Origin: Mariniflexile fucanivorans
GTDB lineage: Bacteria > Bacteroidota > Bacteroidia > Flavobacteriales > Flavobacteriaceae
NCBI RefSeq assembly: GCF_004341235.1
Contig: NZ_SLUP01000005.1
Coordinates: 248,001-312,000 of the forward strand
Length of the DNA stretch: 64,000 nucleotides
Direction of reading: 5' to 3'
Shown: positions 48,697 through 57,256 of the stretch, one piece after another
How the letters are laid out: each line of letters begins with the position of its first letter
Numbering within the stretch: the stretch's first letter is position 1
Notes under the pieces: generated by a model
Told to the model about the DNA's origin: nothing
Databases searched by the model: none
What the model saw: only the letters and a program-made list of their open reading frames with translations
Position numbers and translations under genes: made by a program

Positions 48697-49155
48697 CTAA
48701 ATTGGCTTCCTTATTTTTCCAGTTATTTCTTCTATTTTTAAAATGTAAACTATAGGAACCGCTTCAAAATTAACTTTACCCGAAAATTCGTTAATAAAAT
48801 TAAGATCTTTATCTTCTTTTTTAGAGACAAGTTTTTTTACTCCAAGTGAAAACTGATGTAATTGATATTTTGCAGTAGCTCCATCCAATTCATGAAAAGT
48901 TCCTTGTATTAATATAGATTGCCAATTATTAATTGATTGTATTTCGCAAACTTCAAGTGCAATAGCATTATTTAATCGTAATGCTTTTGTTTTGTGTCCT
49001 TCACCAGAATAACCTATAACCGTAATGTTTTTTTGGTCGTAATAATAAGTAATGGGAATTACAAAAGGTGAATTATTATATACGTATGCCAAGTGGCCAA
49101 TGTAATTCTCACTTAGCATTTTTAAACATTCTTTTTTATTTAAATCTCTTATCAT
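48697..49155 (-). CDS. PNPOx-like (pyridoxamine 5'-phosphate oxidase family) flavoprotein
   Basis: A 152-residue split-barrel protein that starts IRDLNKKECLKMLSENYIGHLAYV, typical of the NimA/PNPOx-like group binding FMN or F420. Family members are small oxidoreductases, some tied to nitroimidazole resistance or redox stress. The true substrate is unknown. It sits between stress genes and has its own promoter palindrome 131 nt upstream, so a stress or redox role is likely. Confidence 0.85.
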   Translation of the reverse strand: MIRDLNKKECLKMLSENYIGHLAYVYNNSPFVIPITYYYDQKNITVIGYSGEGHKTKALRLNNAIALEVCEIQSINNWQSILIQGTFHELDGATAKYQLHQFSLGVKKLVSKKEDKDLNFINEFSGKVNFEAVPIVYILKIEEITGKIRKPI

Positions 49156-49469
49156 GGCTTCTAATAAATTTAATTTTTATAAGCACTGCTTCGGTATTTT
49201 TTCGTTTATCTCGATAGTTTTTTAGGGATGCATAAAGATAAACTCCGTTGAAATATGAAGATATTTATTATTTCAACAAAAAACCATGATAAAAATCAGT
49301 TTATAAGTTTAAAACTACAATATTGGTAATTTAAATCTGCAATTTTAATTCTCAAAGCTTAATATTCGGATGTACCGAAAAAGCATCAAAATATTGTTTT
49401 GTTGATTACTTTTTAATTCCTGTAAGTTGGAATGTGTAAGAGTAAAATTTTAAAACTTATTTTATGATG
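49156..49469. other. intergenic region with one operator
   Basis: This 314-bp gap between the PNPOx-like and MscS-like genes holds the operator/-7 pair at 49256-49298. It leaves a ~100-nt leader before the PNPOx-like start. I see no ORF or clear terminator in the rest. Confidence 0.5.
49256..49298 (-). promoter_or_regulatory. CRP/FNR-type operator and -7 element for PNPOx-like gene
   Basis: Palindrome TGAT-N4-ATCA at 49287-49298 and, after 23 nt on the minus strand, TATCTTCA (49263-49256). This -7 match is weaker at its last two bases. Confidence 0.65.
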
Positions 49470-50375
49470 CTAAATTTTATTTTTAACATCAACTTTCAAC
49501 TCAGGTATTTTAATAAGTTCAAAAGTTGTTGATGCCAAAGTAACTTTACCTTTGGTTTTTTCAACTTCCAAAAGAATTTTATCATTTAAAATATGTTTTG
49601 TTAAACGTCTTTTCTTATAGTCAACAATAAATCTTAAATTGAATTGTATCCAGTTATCTGTTAATGTAACGGCAAGTGTTGGGTCCACAACGGCATCTTC
49701 TATGTAATATTTATTTACTATTTCCGTCCATTGCGATTTTGAATTTGCAGTATATTCAGAAAGGGTTTCAGAAGCAATTTTAATGACGATGGATTTCGCC
49801 AATTCTATATCGGAACCATATTTAATGGGTAAATTAAATTCATCCCAAATAAAAGGAAAATCTTGCGAATAGTTGTAAATAGGTCCTTTAAAAACAAACG
49901 CGTTACTCAATTTTACGATGCGACCGCTATAATTATCGCTGCTTACCCACTGGCCAATTTCCATCATGGTGGTGTAGGTGCTATTTACATCTATAACATC
50001 GCCTTTAATACCGTTAATTTCAATACGGTCTCCAGGTTTGTAAACTTTAACTATAAATATAAAAAATGAACCTGCAATACTTAAAATAAGTTCTTGTAAT
50101 GTAAAAGCGATGCCGGCTGAAAACAAACCTATGGCAAGGGTAAAATCTTCAATGCTTCCCGTAAAATACGAAAAAGACAAAACGATTAACACCATATAAC
50201 CTATAATTTCTATGCCTTTTTGAGACTTATATCGGGCATCTGTATCGGTAACATGTTTTCTTAAAAACCGACGTAAAAGTTGAATTAAAATAAGCACAAA
50301 AGCAACTAACAACACATACTTAAAAACACTGTAAAGCGTTGGGTTTTCTATAGTCCATTGTTTTATTGCTTCCAT
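49470..50375 (-). CDS. MscS-family mechanosensitive channel
   Basis: A 301-residue membrane protein with three hydrophobic segments in the first ~110 residues. The MscS beta-domain follows with GDRIEINGIKGDV and the ST-TT-M stretch, then a cytoplasmic alpha/beta part. It should release solutes on hypo-osmotic shock. It is the last gene of an operon with CbpM- and CbpA-like genes, 8 bp from CbpM, an unusual partner for a co-chaperone pair. Confidence 0.88.
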   Translation of the reverse strand: MEAIKQWTIENPTLYSVFKYVLLVAFVLILIQLLRRFLRKHVTDTDARYKSQKGIEIIGYMVLIVLSFSYFTGSIEDFTLAIGLFSAGIAFTLQELILSIAGSFFIFIVKVYKPGDRIEINGIKGDVIDVNSTYTTMMEIGQWVSSDNYSGRIVKLSNAFVFKGPIYNYSQDFPFIWDEFNLPIKYGSDIELAKSIVIKIASETLSEYTANSKSQWTEIVNKYYIEDAVVDPTLAVTLTDNWIQFNLRFIVDYKKRRLTKHILNDKILLEVEKTKGKVTLASTTFELIKIPELKVDVKNKI

Positions 50376-50383
50376 TTTAATGT

Positions 50384-50680
50384 TTATAAATCTTCGTAAA
50401 GTCTTAATCTATTATGCAACATTGTAATTTCTTGTTTTAAGGATTTTACTTGTTTTAGTAAGTTATAAATAGCATCGACACCCTCTAAATTTATCTCCAA
50501 ATCGTAGTGTAAACGTATCATTTTTTCAACCTCTTTTATTTGCTTGGTATGGATATAATAGTCTTCATTTTCAACTATAATTTCTACCAATTGAAATTCT
50601 TGTAACGTGTTTATAAAAGAAACCGGCACGTTATAACGATTGCAAATTAATTGAATGGGTATTAATTTCTGTGTTTCCAT
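50384..50680 (-). CDS. cbpM: CbpM-like chaperone modulator
   Basis: A 98-residue MerR-like helix-turn-helix protein with a C-terminal coiled coil (KQVKSLKQEITMLHNRL). Its size and its place 2 bp after a zinc-finger-less DnaJ fit the CbpA modulator CbpM, which inhibits CbpA's J-domain. The call rests on context and length as much as on sequence. Confidence 0.75.
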   Translation of the reverse strand: METQKLIPIQLICNRYNVPVSFINTLQEFQLVEIIVENEDYYIHTKQIKEVEKMIRLHYDLEINLEGVDAIYNLLKQVKSLKQEITMLHNRLRLYEDL

Positions 50681-50682
50681 TA

Positions 50683-51570
50683 TTAACGTAGTTTTTGAAG
50701 TTCTTCTATTAATGTTTTTTCTTTTTCGGAAAGATTAGTTGGTATTTTTATTTGATAGGTAATGTATAAATCTCCAAACTGATCTTCTTTTTTGTACTTA
50801 GGAAAACCTTTCCCTTTAAGTTTTACTTGAGTTCCGTTTTCTGTTTCTGGTTTTATGTTTAGTTTCACTTTTCCTTTAAACGTATCAACCATAAGTTCGC
50901 CTCCTAACATGGCTTTATACAAATCTAAATCTACAGTAACATAAAGATTGTCTTTGTCTCTTTTGAATTTTGTATTATTTACAACTGAAAACTGAATAAA
51001 TAAATCGCCATTGGGCCCGCCATTAACACCTGCTCCTCCATGGCCTTTAATTTTAATGGTTTGCCCATTTTCAATACCCGCAGGAATGGTTATTCTAATA
51101 TTTTTGTTATTAACTGTTAAGGTTCGTTTGTGTGCTTCGTAAACATCTTTTAGGTCTAGTTGTAATTCGGCATTAAAATCCTGACCTCTAAATTTTACTT
51201 GTCTGCCACCACTACCCGAAGCGCGACCACCAAACATATTTCCGAAAAAATCTGAAAAATCTTCTTCGGAGTATCCTCCTGAAGCTCCTTTATAATTTTG
51301 TTGATAAGCCCCCTGTTGCTGTTTTGCTTTTTCATATGCCTCGGCATTTTGCCAATGCTCACCATATTCATCGTATTTTTTTCTGTTTTCTTTATGGCTT
51401 AAAACTTCGTTAGCTTCGTTAATTTCCTTGAATTTTTTTTCGGAAACTTTATCATTCGGGTTTAAGTCTGGGTGGTATTTACGTGCCAATTTCCGATATG
51501 CTTTTTTTATATCGGACTCTGACGCTGTTTTAGGAATACCTAATATGCTATAATAATCTATATAAGCCAT
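50683..51570 (-). CDS. cbpA: CbpA-like DnaJ co-chaperone
   Basis: A 295-residue J-domain protein: HPD in KYHPDLNP (residues ~33-35), then a Gly/Ser-rich linker, then two C-terminal substrate-binding beta-domains ([16 protein letters not shown] and [16 protein letters not shown]). The CxxCxGxG zinc fingers of DnaJ are absent, which matches CbpA. It stimulates DnaK and binds nucleoid or unfolded protein in stress. A near-match operator lies 73 nt upstream. Confidence 0.88.
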   Translation of the reverse strand: MAYIDYYSILGIPKTASESDIKKAYRKLARKYHPDLNPNDKVSEKKFKEINEANEVLSHKENRKKYDEYGEHWQNAEAYEKAKQQQGAYQQNYKGASGGYSEEDFSDFFGNMFGGRASGSGGRQVKFRGQDFNAELQLDLKDVYEAHKRTLTVNNKNIRITIPAGIENGQTIKIKGHGGAGVNGGPNGDLFIQFSVVNNTKFKRDKDNLYVTVDLDLYKAMLGGELMVDTFKGKVKLNIKPETENGTQVKLKGKGFPKYKKEDQFGDLYITYQIKIPTNLSEKEKTLIEELQKLR

Positions 51571-51612
51571 TTACTTGTTTTTTTATAGGTTCAAAAAGAA
51601 TGCTTTAATAAC

Positions 51613-51655
51613 TAAAAGTAAGTTTAAAAATACAAATTTTAAATGACAAATATCA
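51613..51655 (-). promoter_or_regulatory. near-match operator and -7 element for the cbpA operon
   Basis: The palindrome is TGAC-N4-ATCA (51644-51655), one base off. On the minus strand TACTTTTA (51620-51613) follows after exactly 23 nt. The conserved spacing makes it likely part of the same set. Confidence 0.55.
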
Positions 51656-51704
51656 GCTGTTTTTAAGCCAAGTTGAATAAAATAACCATTTAACAAATAA
51701 ATAA

Positions 51705-52379
51705 TTAAGCAATAATTTTACCATCTTCCATGGTAATAATTCGATCTGTTTTTTTTGCAAAATCCTCATCATGAGTTACAATTAACAGCGACAAACCTTG
51801 TTCTTTACTAAGCTGTTTAAAAATATTAAATACATTTTCAGAATTATGGCTATCCAAATTTCCCGTAGGCTCATCGCCCATAATTATGGAAGGATTATTA
51901 ATTAAGGCCCTTGCAATGGCAACGCGTTGTTTTTCGCCACCCGAAATACGAGATGCTTTTTTTGTGGCAAGATGTTCGATATTTAAAATTTTAAGTTTTT
52001 GCATCGCGTCATTTTCAATTTCCTGATATGATTTTTCACCAAGTTTTTTCGCCGGAAGCATCACATTTTCTAAAACCGTAAATTCTGAAAGCAAATAATG
52101 AAACTGAAACACAAAGCCAATATGCTTGTTTCTTATATAGGATAATTGATCTCTAGTATTACCAGTTATCAATTCATTATTTAAAAGCAATTCACCTTCA
52201 TAATCGGTATCCATGGTTGATAAAATGTATAGTAGCGTAGATTTTCCACAACCCGATTTCCCCATTATAGACACAAATTCACCCTTATTTATTTTGAAAC
52301 TAATATCCTTTAACACATGAAAAAGCACGGGTTTTTTAAAGTATTTATTAACGTTTTTAGCTTCTAATACAGTGCTCAT
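51705..52379 (-). CDS. ABC transporter ATPase, MacB/LolD type
   Basis: A 224-residue ATPase with Walker A GKSGCGKST, signature ISGGEKQRVAIARAL, Walker B IIMGDEPTG and the LolD/MacB-type QFHYLL stretch after the Q-loop. It powers the FtsX-type permease whose stop is 1 bp upstream. With the MFP gene it forms a three-part ABC export or lipoprotein-release-like system. Confidence 0.93.
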   Translation of the reverse strand: MSTVLEAKNVNKYFKKPVLFHVLKDISFKINKGEFVSIMGKSGCGKSTLLYILSTMDTDYEGELLLNNELITGNTRDQLSYIRNKHIGFVFQFHYLLSEFTVLENVMLPAKKLGEKSYQEIENDAMQKLKILNIEHLATKKASRISGGEKQRVAIARALINNPSIIMGDEPTGNLDSHNSENVFNIFKQLSKEQGLSLLIVTHDEDFAKKTDRIITMEDGKIIA

Positions 52380-52380
52380 G

Positions 52381-53643
52381 TTATTGACCTCTAATAATGG
52401 TTACTGGATCTATTTTTTTAGCTTTTCGAGATGGTAAATAACCAGCAAAAAATGTGGATACCATAGCGAACAATATTCCTATAAAATAAAACCAAGGATT
52501 AAAATTTATAGGATACGTTTTTATTCTTGGTAATGCTTGCGTTTGAAAAGGAATGGTGCTGATTATGTTTGTGAAGATTAGCCCTATTAGCAAGCCTAAA
52601 ACACCACCAATAAAACCAATTATCATGGCTTGACTCATAAAAATAAGCTGTACATCTTTACCTGAAAACCCCGTGGCTTTTAAAATGGCGATATCATTCA
52701 TTTTCTCATAAATAAACATATTTAGAATGTTATAAATGCCAAAACCCGCTACAACAAGCAGTGTAATTGAAACCGCATAAGTTATCAAATTCCTAATATT
52801 GGTGCCTGTTTCAAATTGTGCATTGGCCGTATTAATGTCTACTGCTTTTAGTTTGAATTGCTGTTCAATTTTTTTTGACAAAGGCAATGCGTTCTCAATA
52901 TTATAAAGTTTCACATTAATATCTGTAACATAATTTTCTGCTTCACCAAGAATACGCTGTACAGTTTTTAAATTTGAAAAGCTTTGCATGGCATCAATAT
53001 CCGCAATACCACTTTGGTATAAACCAACAATTTTTAAAGGGAAAACTTCGCCTGTAATGGTACTAATTTGTATGCGGTCTCCAACATCTAAAGCCATTTT
53101 TTCGGCAATACCAATACCTAATAGAATGCCATTTTCAGTATTGAACAAAGCTTCAGGCGAACCTTTAACTATATAATCATTAAGATTGAAAAGTTTAGCT
53201 TCATCCAATATATTAACACCTAGTAAATTACCACCAATTTCAATAGAGCCAGCAATATAAAATATGGTAGCCTTTATCTGCGGAAGCGCCCCACGAACCT
53301 GCTCATTTTCTTCTAAATAATTAATAATTGGTAATGCATTATGGATTTTCTTCTGACTCAATTTGGGCTTTATAGAATGCACCACATTCATGCTATTTTT
53401 AAATTCATCATATAAAGAGATGGGCTGGTTTTTAGAAGGTTCTATTTCATTATAAATATGAATATGTGGCGTTTGATTCAGAATCAAATCGTCTAACATA
53501 GTGTTTAAACCCGTCATAAAACTTACTAAAGTAATATAAGCGCCAATGCCAAAAGTAACCCCTAAAGCAGCAATAGCCGTTTGCTTAATTTTGGTTAGCA
53601 AATGTGTTTTAGCAATGTTTAGTATGACTTTCCAATTAACCAT
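52381..53643 (-). CDS. FtsX/MacB-type ABC permease
   Basis: A 420-residue permease with one N-terminal membrane segment, a ~250-residue periplasmic MacB-PCD-like domain, and three C-terminal segments. NILNMFIYEKMNDIAILKATGFSGKDV is a typical FtsX-domain stretch. The start overlaps the MFP stop by one base (TAATG). Substrate unknown. Confidence 0.92.
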   Translation of the reverse strand: MVNWKVILNIAKTHLLTKIKQTAIAALGVTFGIGAYITLVSFMTGLNTMLDDLILNQTPHIHIYNEIEPSKNQPISLYDEFKNSMNVVHSIKPKLSQKKIHNALPIINYLEENEQVRGALPQIKATIFYIAGSIEIGGNLLGVNILDEAKLFNLNDYIVKGSPEALFNTENGILLGIGIAEKMALDVGDRIQISTITGEVFPLKIVGLYQSGIADIDAMQSFSNLKTVQRILGEAENYVTDINVKLYNIENALPLSKKIEQQFKLKAVDINTANAQFETGTNIRNLITYAVSITLLVVAGFGIYNILNMFIYEKMNDIAILKATGFSGKDVQLIFMSQAMIIGFIGGVLGLLIGLIFTNIISTIPFQTQALPRIKTYPINFNPWFYFIGILFAMVSTFFAGYLPSRKAKKIDPVTIIRGQ

Positions 53644-54722
53644 TATTCAGGTTTATAAATACTAGTGGTTTCGGTAATTCCAGAAATAACCTCTATAAAT
53701 TCCATGTTCTGCAAACCCGTAGTAATGGCTATTATTCCATCGTCTGTTTTCACTTTGTTATCATCAATAATATATTCTTTGGGTATGGTAAGCACCTGTT
53801 CTTTATTCGAAATAACAATATTAGCTTCTCCGGAAAGTCCTGGATAAAGGGTTTTTGGAGCTTCAATAAATAGCGCTTCTACCGTAAAAGTTTGATTGCG
53901 TTCGTCTTTTTTTGGATATATTTTTGAAACTTTTCCTGTGAATACGGTACCATTATATGCATCTAAAATAATGATTACTTTTTGGTCTTTTGAAATTTTT
54001 ACAATATCCACTTCATCAACCAACATTTCGATAACAAATTTAGTAGCGCTACCTATGGAAGCAAGGGGATCCATAGTAGAAACGATTTCTCCGGGCTCTT
54101 TATACAAAGCATAAACTTTACCGTTTATGGTACTTTTTATGGTAAAATCTGTAGTGTTAATTAATGAAGATTGATAGTTGTTTTGTGCTTGTTTTAATGC
54201 TGTTTGTAGTTCGTTTTTGGTTCTATCGTATTTACTTTGTAAAAGTTGCAGGTTATTAGAAGCTAATTGATAATTAAGTTGCTTGGTATCATACTCTACT
54301 TTCGTACCAATATTTTGATTCCAAAGATTTTTTTGTCTGAAATAATTAACAGAATCATTTTTGTATTTCAGGTTTGCTGCAATAATTTCATCTTTAACAC
54401 CTCTTAATACAGCGGCACTACCATTATAATTTTCTTTAGCTAATTCTAAGGATAATTTGGCATTTTGTGTGTTAAGTTTAGGTGTGCTATTGTTAATTTG
54501 CAACAACGCATTACCTTTTGAAACTAAATCGCCTTCTTCAACTAAATTTTTATCTAAAATTCCAGCTACAATAGCATGAACTTGATAAAGACTGTCTGGT
54601 TGAATGGTTATAGAACTATATACAGATTCTGTTAAATCTCGTTTTTCTGGATGTATTTGATCTGTGTTTTTAGAGCAAGATACCATCAATAAAAACAGAC
54701 TTATTAATTGAAATAGTTTCAT
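53643..54722 (-). CDS. MacA-like periplasmic adaptor lipoprotein
   Basis: A 359-residue HlyD/RND-MFP-type protein with a lipoprotein signal (LLMVSC). The biotinyl-lipoyl half-motifs lie at ~65-90 and ~195-225, a coiled-coil hairpin lies between them, and a beta-barrel domain follows (KVSKIYPKKDERNQTFTVEA). It links the permease to an outer-membrane partner not seen here. It lies 50 bp from the TerB-like gene. Confidence 0.9.
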   Translation of the reverse strand: MKLFQLISLFLLMVSCSKNTDQIHPEKRDLTESVYSSITIQPDSLYQVHAIVAGILDKNLVEEGDLVSKGNALLQINNSTPKLNTQNAKLSLELAKENYNGSAAVLRGVKDEIIAANLKYKNDSVNYFRQKNLWNQNIGTKVEYDTKQLNYQLASNNLQLLQSKYDRTKNELQTALKQAQNNYQSSLINTTDFTIKSTINGKVYALYKEPGEIVSTMDPLASIGSATKFVIEMLVDEVDIVKISKDQKVIIILDAYNGTVFTGKVSKIYPKKDERNQTFTVEALFIEAPKTLYPGLSGEANIVISNKEQVLTIPKEYIIDDNKVKTDDGIIAITTGLQNMEFIEVISGITETTSIYKPE

Positions 54723-54772
54723 ATTTAATTTGGGTTTTCTATAATATCATTAAAATCCGTCCTCATAAAAAA

Positions 54773-55159
54773 TTAATTTTTTAATTCGATATCCAACTTT
54801 GCAAGCATAATCAATTCCGATTTATTTAACCCTGAAAAAGAAGTAGCAATGCCATTGGCTGTTTTCATAATAAGCATTTTAACATCCGCAGTAAATAAAG
54901 AAGGATGGTTCTTTTTGAAAGTTAAAAAATCTTCAAAACATGTTTCAGCATCAAGTGCTTTGTTTTTTAACCTATCAAAAACAATTTCTATGTGTTTCGC
55001 GGCATCTTTAGATTCATCATTTTCAGTTAAATCAACATCCAACCATTTTTCCTTTACAAGTCCTTTTAATTTACTTAACTCTGTAGGGTGTACTTTTTTA
55101 TCTGCTGCAGCAATAGCATAAAACAGTTTACCAATATTTTGGTAAAATTCAAGTATCAT
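54773..55159 (-). CDS. TerB-like helical protein
   Basis: A 128-residue helical protein with features of the TerB/DUF-type fold: FYAIAAADKKVHPTELSKLKGLV near the N-terminus and acidic patches suited to metal binding. Such proteins are tied to envelope stress. It is the first gene of the MFP-permease-ATPase unit and divergent from the LOV kinase, sharing its operator. Function unknown. Confidence 0.7.
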   Translation of the reverse strand: MILEFYQNIGKLFYAIAAADKKVHPTELSKLKGLVKEKWLDVDLTENDESKDAAKHIEIVFDRLKNKALDAETCFEDFLTFKKNHPSLFTADVKMLIMKTANGIATSFSGLNKSELIMLAKLDIELKN

Positions 55160-55195
55160 CTTTTTTTAGTTTACGTTTTTTAAAAATTATTTTTC

Positions 55196-55238
55196 CTAAA
55201 ATACGAACAAACTACAGGTTTACCTATGATAAAAATCA
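55196..55238 (-). promoter_or_regulatory. operator and -7 element for TerB-like/ABC unit
   Basis: Palindrome TGAT-N4-ATCA at 55227-55238. On the minus strand TATTTTAG (55203-55196) follows after exactly 23 nt. The same palindrome faces the LOV kinase on the other side. Confidence 0.7.
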
Positions 55239-55279
55239 GTCATTAATAACTAAAAAACGTGCATTTTTCCTTACTTTTA
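55227..55279 (+). promoter_or_regulatory. same operator read toward the LOV kinase
   Basis: From palindrome 55227-55238 the plus strand shows TACTTTTA (55272-55279) after 33 nt, one helical turn more than the 23 nt of the other promoters. The start codon is 28 nt further. A regulator here would control its own kinase. Confidence 0.5.
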
Positions 55280-55307
55280 AAGTGCTATTTTTAAAGGCCT
55301 CACTTTT

Positions 55308-57194
55308 ATGTTCAGACAAGACCAAGAAATATTCAACATCTTACTGGAAACTGTTTCTGAAGGTGTCATTATTGTTGATGACCACCAAAAAATAGTTGAG
55401 GCAAATAGTGCTTTAGAACACATTTTTGGATATAGCAGTAAAAATTTGATAAACAATCAATTAAACCTCCTTATTCCATCTCATTACCACAATAACCTTT
55501 CTGAATATTTCAAAAAATTCCTTGAAAGAGGTAAACGCCGAAAACTGGGTGAAGCCACCGATATTTTTGCTTTAAAAAAAGATGGTGATATGTTTCCTGT
55601 TGAAGTAGAACTAAACCCTTTCTCAATCTATAACAAAACCTATGTGATGGTTTTGGTTAAAGATATTTCAGAAAAAAAAGAGATTGAAAGAAACCTCATG
55701 TTACGCACCAAGGCCTTACAATCTGCCAATAACGGCATCGTGATTACCGATGCTTTAAAATACGATAATCCCATTATGTATTTTAATGCGGCATTTCAAA
55801 AACTTACAGGATATGCTGATTATGAAATACTTAACCGAAATTGCAGGTTTTTACAGGGTATAGACAGAAACCAAGCAGACCTTATAAAACTTAGGGAAGC
55901 TATAAAAAATGGCGAAAGTTGTCAAGCCACTTTGCGTAATTACAAGAAAGATGGCACTATGTTTTGGAACGATATATACGTTTTTCCAATAACAAATATT
56001 GATGGTGTGGTTACCAATTTTATTGGCATACAAAACGATGTAACACTTCGTAAAAAAGTAGAAGACGAACGCCACCACCTAGCTGCTATTTTTGATGAAT
56101 CTTTAAATGAAATCCATGTTTTTGATGCCAAAACATTAAAGTTTATCAATATGAATTTTGGCGCGCAAAAAAGTTTGGGATATACCATGGACGAATTGTT
56201 AAAAATGACACCCATTCATATTACTCCCTACAAAGATGAACTTGAGTTTAGAAAAGTGATTGACGTTTTGCTCGATAAAACGGTTGAAAAATTAGAGATT
56301 GAAACGGTTCAACAGCGAAAAGATGGCACAGAATATCCGGTTGAAGTGCATTTACAGTTGTCTAATTTAGGTGAACGCGAAGTTTTTGTTGCGATTATAT
56401 TAGATATTACCGAACGAAAAAATTACACGGCAAAACTTGAAAAAACAGTTGAAGAGCGCACACAACAACTTAAATTGGCACTTAACAAAGAAAAAGAACT
56501 CAATGATTTGAAAACCAATTTTTTATCATTAGTGTCGCACGAGTTTAAAACACCTTTAAGTGGTATTTTATCATCTAGCGAATTGCTTAGCAGGTACCAA
56601 TTAACAGAACACCAAGAAAAGCGTGATAAGTACATAAAAAACATTACCGATAAAGTCTATTATTTAAATAATATTTTAACCGATTTTCTATCCGTTGAAA
56701 AACTGGAAAAAGGAAAAGCCAGTTATAGTTTTACCCATTTTAAACTTAGCAAAGTTGTTAATGAGGTTGTTTACAATGCCAATATGCTTTTAAAAGATGG
56801 ACAACAAATAAAATACCCAGAAAATGTTGATGAGATATCGCTATACCAAGACGAGAAAATTATTCAGCTCATTTTAACCAACCTATTACACAATGCCATA
56901 AAGTATTCGCCTGAAGGCGCATTTATATATATGTATGTAACTCAAGATGAAAACTTAACAACAGTAATAATTAAAGATAACGGGGTAGGAATCCCCGAAA
57001 AAGACCAAAAGAACATTTTTCAACGCTATTTTAGGGCGCAAAACGTGGTTAACACCCAAGGTACGGGCATTGGTTTAAATATCGTTAAAAGCCATTGCGA
57101 AAACCTAGGTGGCAGCATTTCATTTGAAAGCGAAGAGCACAAAGGCTCAACGTTTACCATCACGATTCCTAACAAAGCAATAAATGAAACTTAA
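55308..57194 (+). CDS. PAS-LOV-PAS sensor histidine kinase (blue-light type)
   Basis: A 628-residue kinase with no membrane segment. PAS1 spans ~8-125, a LOV domain ~133-248, PAS3 ~255-372, then a coiled coil, HisKA with His411 (SHEFKTPL) and HATPase with NAIKYS, DNGVGIPE and GTGIGLNIVK. The LOV domain has the photoactive Cys179 in NCRFLQG. It also has flavin-contact N211 and N221 at the same 32- and 42-residue offsets from Cys as in YtvA, and a GIQND Gln (Q242). LOV domains form a Cys-FMN adduct in blue light; some also sense redox. It precedes the REC-CRP gene by 62 bp, forming a two-component pair. Confidence 0.93.
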   Translation: MFRQDQEIFNILLETVSEGVIIVDDHQKIVEANSALEHIFGYSSKNLINNQLNLLIPSHYHNNLSEYFKKFLERGKRRKLGEATDIFALKKDGDMFPVEVELNPFSIYNKTYVMVLVKDISEKKEIERNLMLRTKALQSANNGIVITDALKYDNPIMYFNAAFQKLTGYADYEILNRNCRFLQGIDRNQADLIKLREAIKNGESCQATLRNYKKDGTMFWNDIYVFPITNIDGVVTNFIGIQNDVTLRKKVEDERHHLAAIFDESLNEIHVFDAKTLKFINMNFGAQKSLGYTMDELLKMTPIHITPYKDELEFRKVIDVLLDKTVEKLEIETVQQRKDGTEYPVEVHLQLSNLGEREVFVAIILDITERKNYTAKLEKTVEERTQQLKLALNKEKELNDLKTNFLSLVSHEFKTPLSGILSSSELLSRYQLTEHQEKRDKYIKNITDKVYYLNNILTDFLSVEKLEKGKASYSFTHFKLSKVVNEVVYNANMLLKDGQQIKYPENVDEISLYQDEKIIQLILTNLLHNAIKYSPEGAFIYMYVTQDENLTTVIIKDNGVGIPEKDQKNIFQRYFRAQNVVNTQGTGIGLNIVKSHCENLGGSISFESEEHKGSTFTITIPNKAINET

Positions 57195-57256
57195 ACAACC
57201 TAAAAAAAGTTACATCACACAACAACTTAAGGATGTTTAAAATAAAAATATAACAG

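Noticed and set aside
55329-55682. PAS1 of the LOV kinase as a FixL-like heme domain
   Set aside because: The sequence resembles FixL PAS in general, but the position of the proximal His appears to be Leu by eye alignment.
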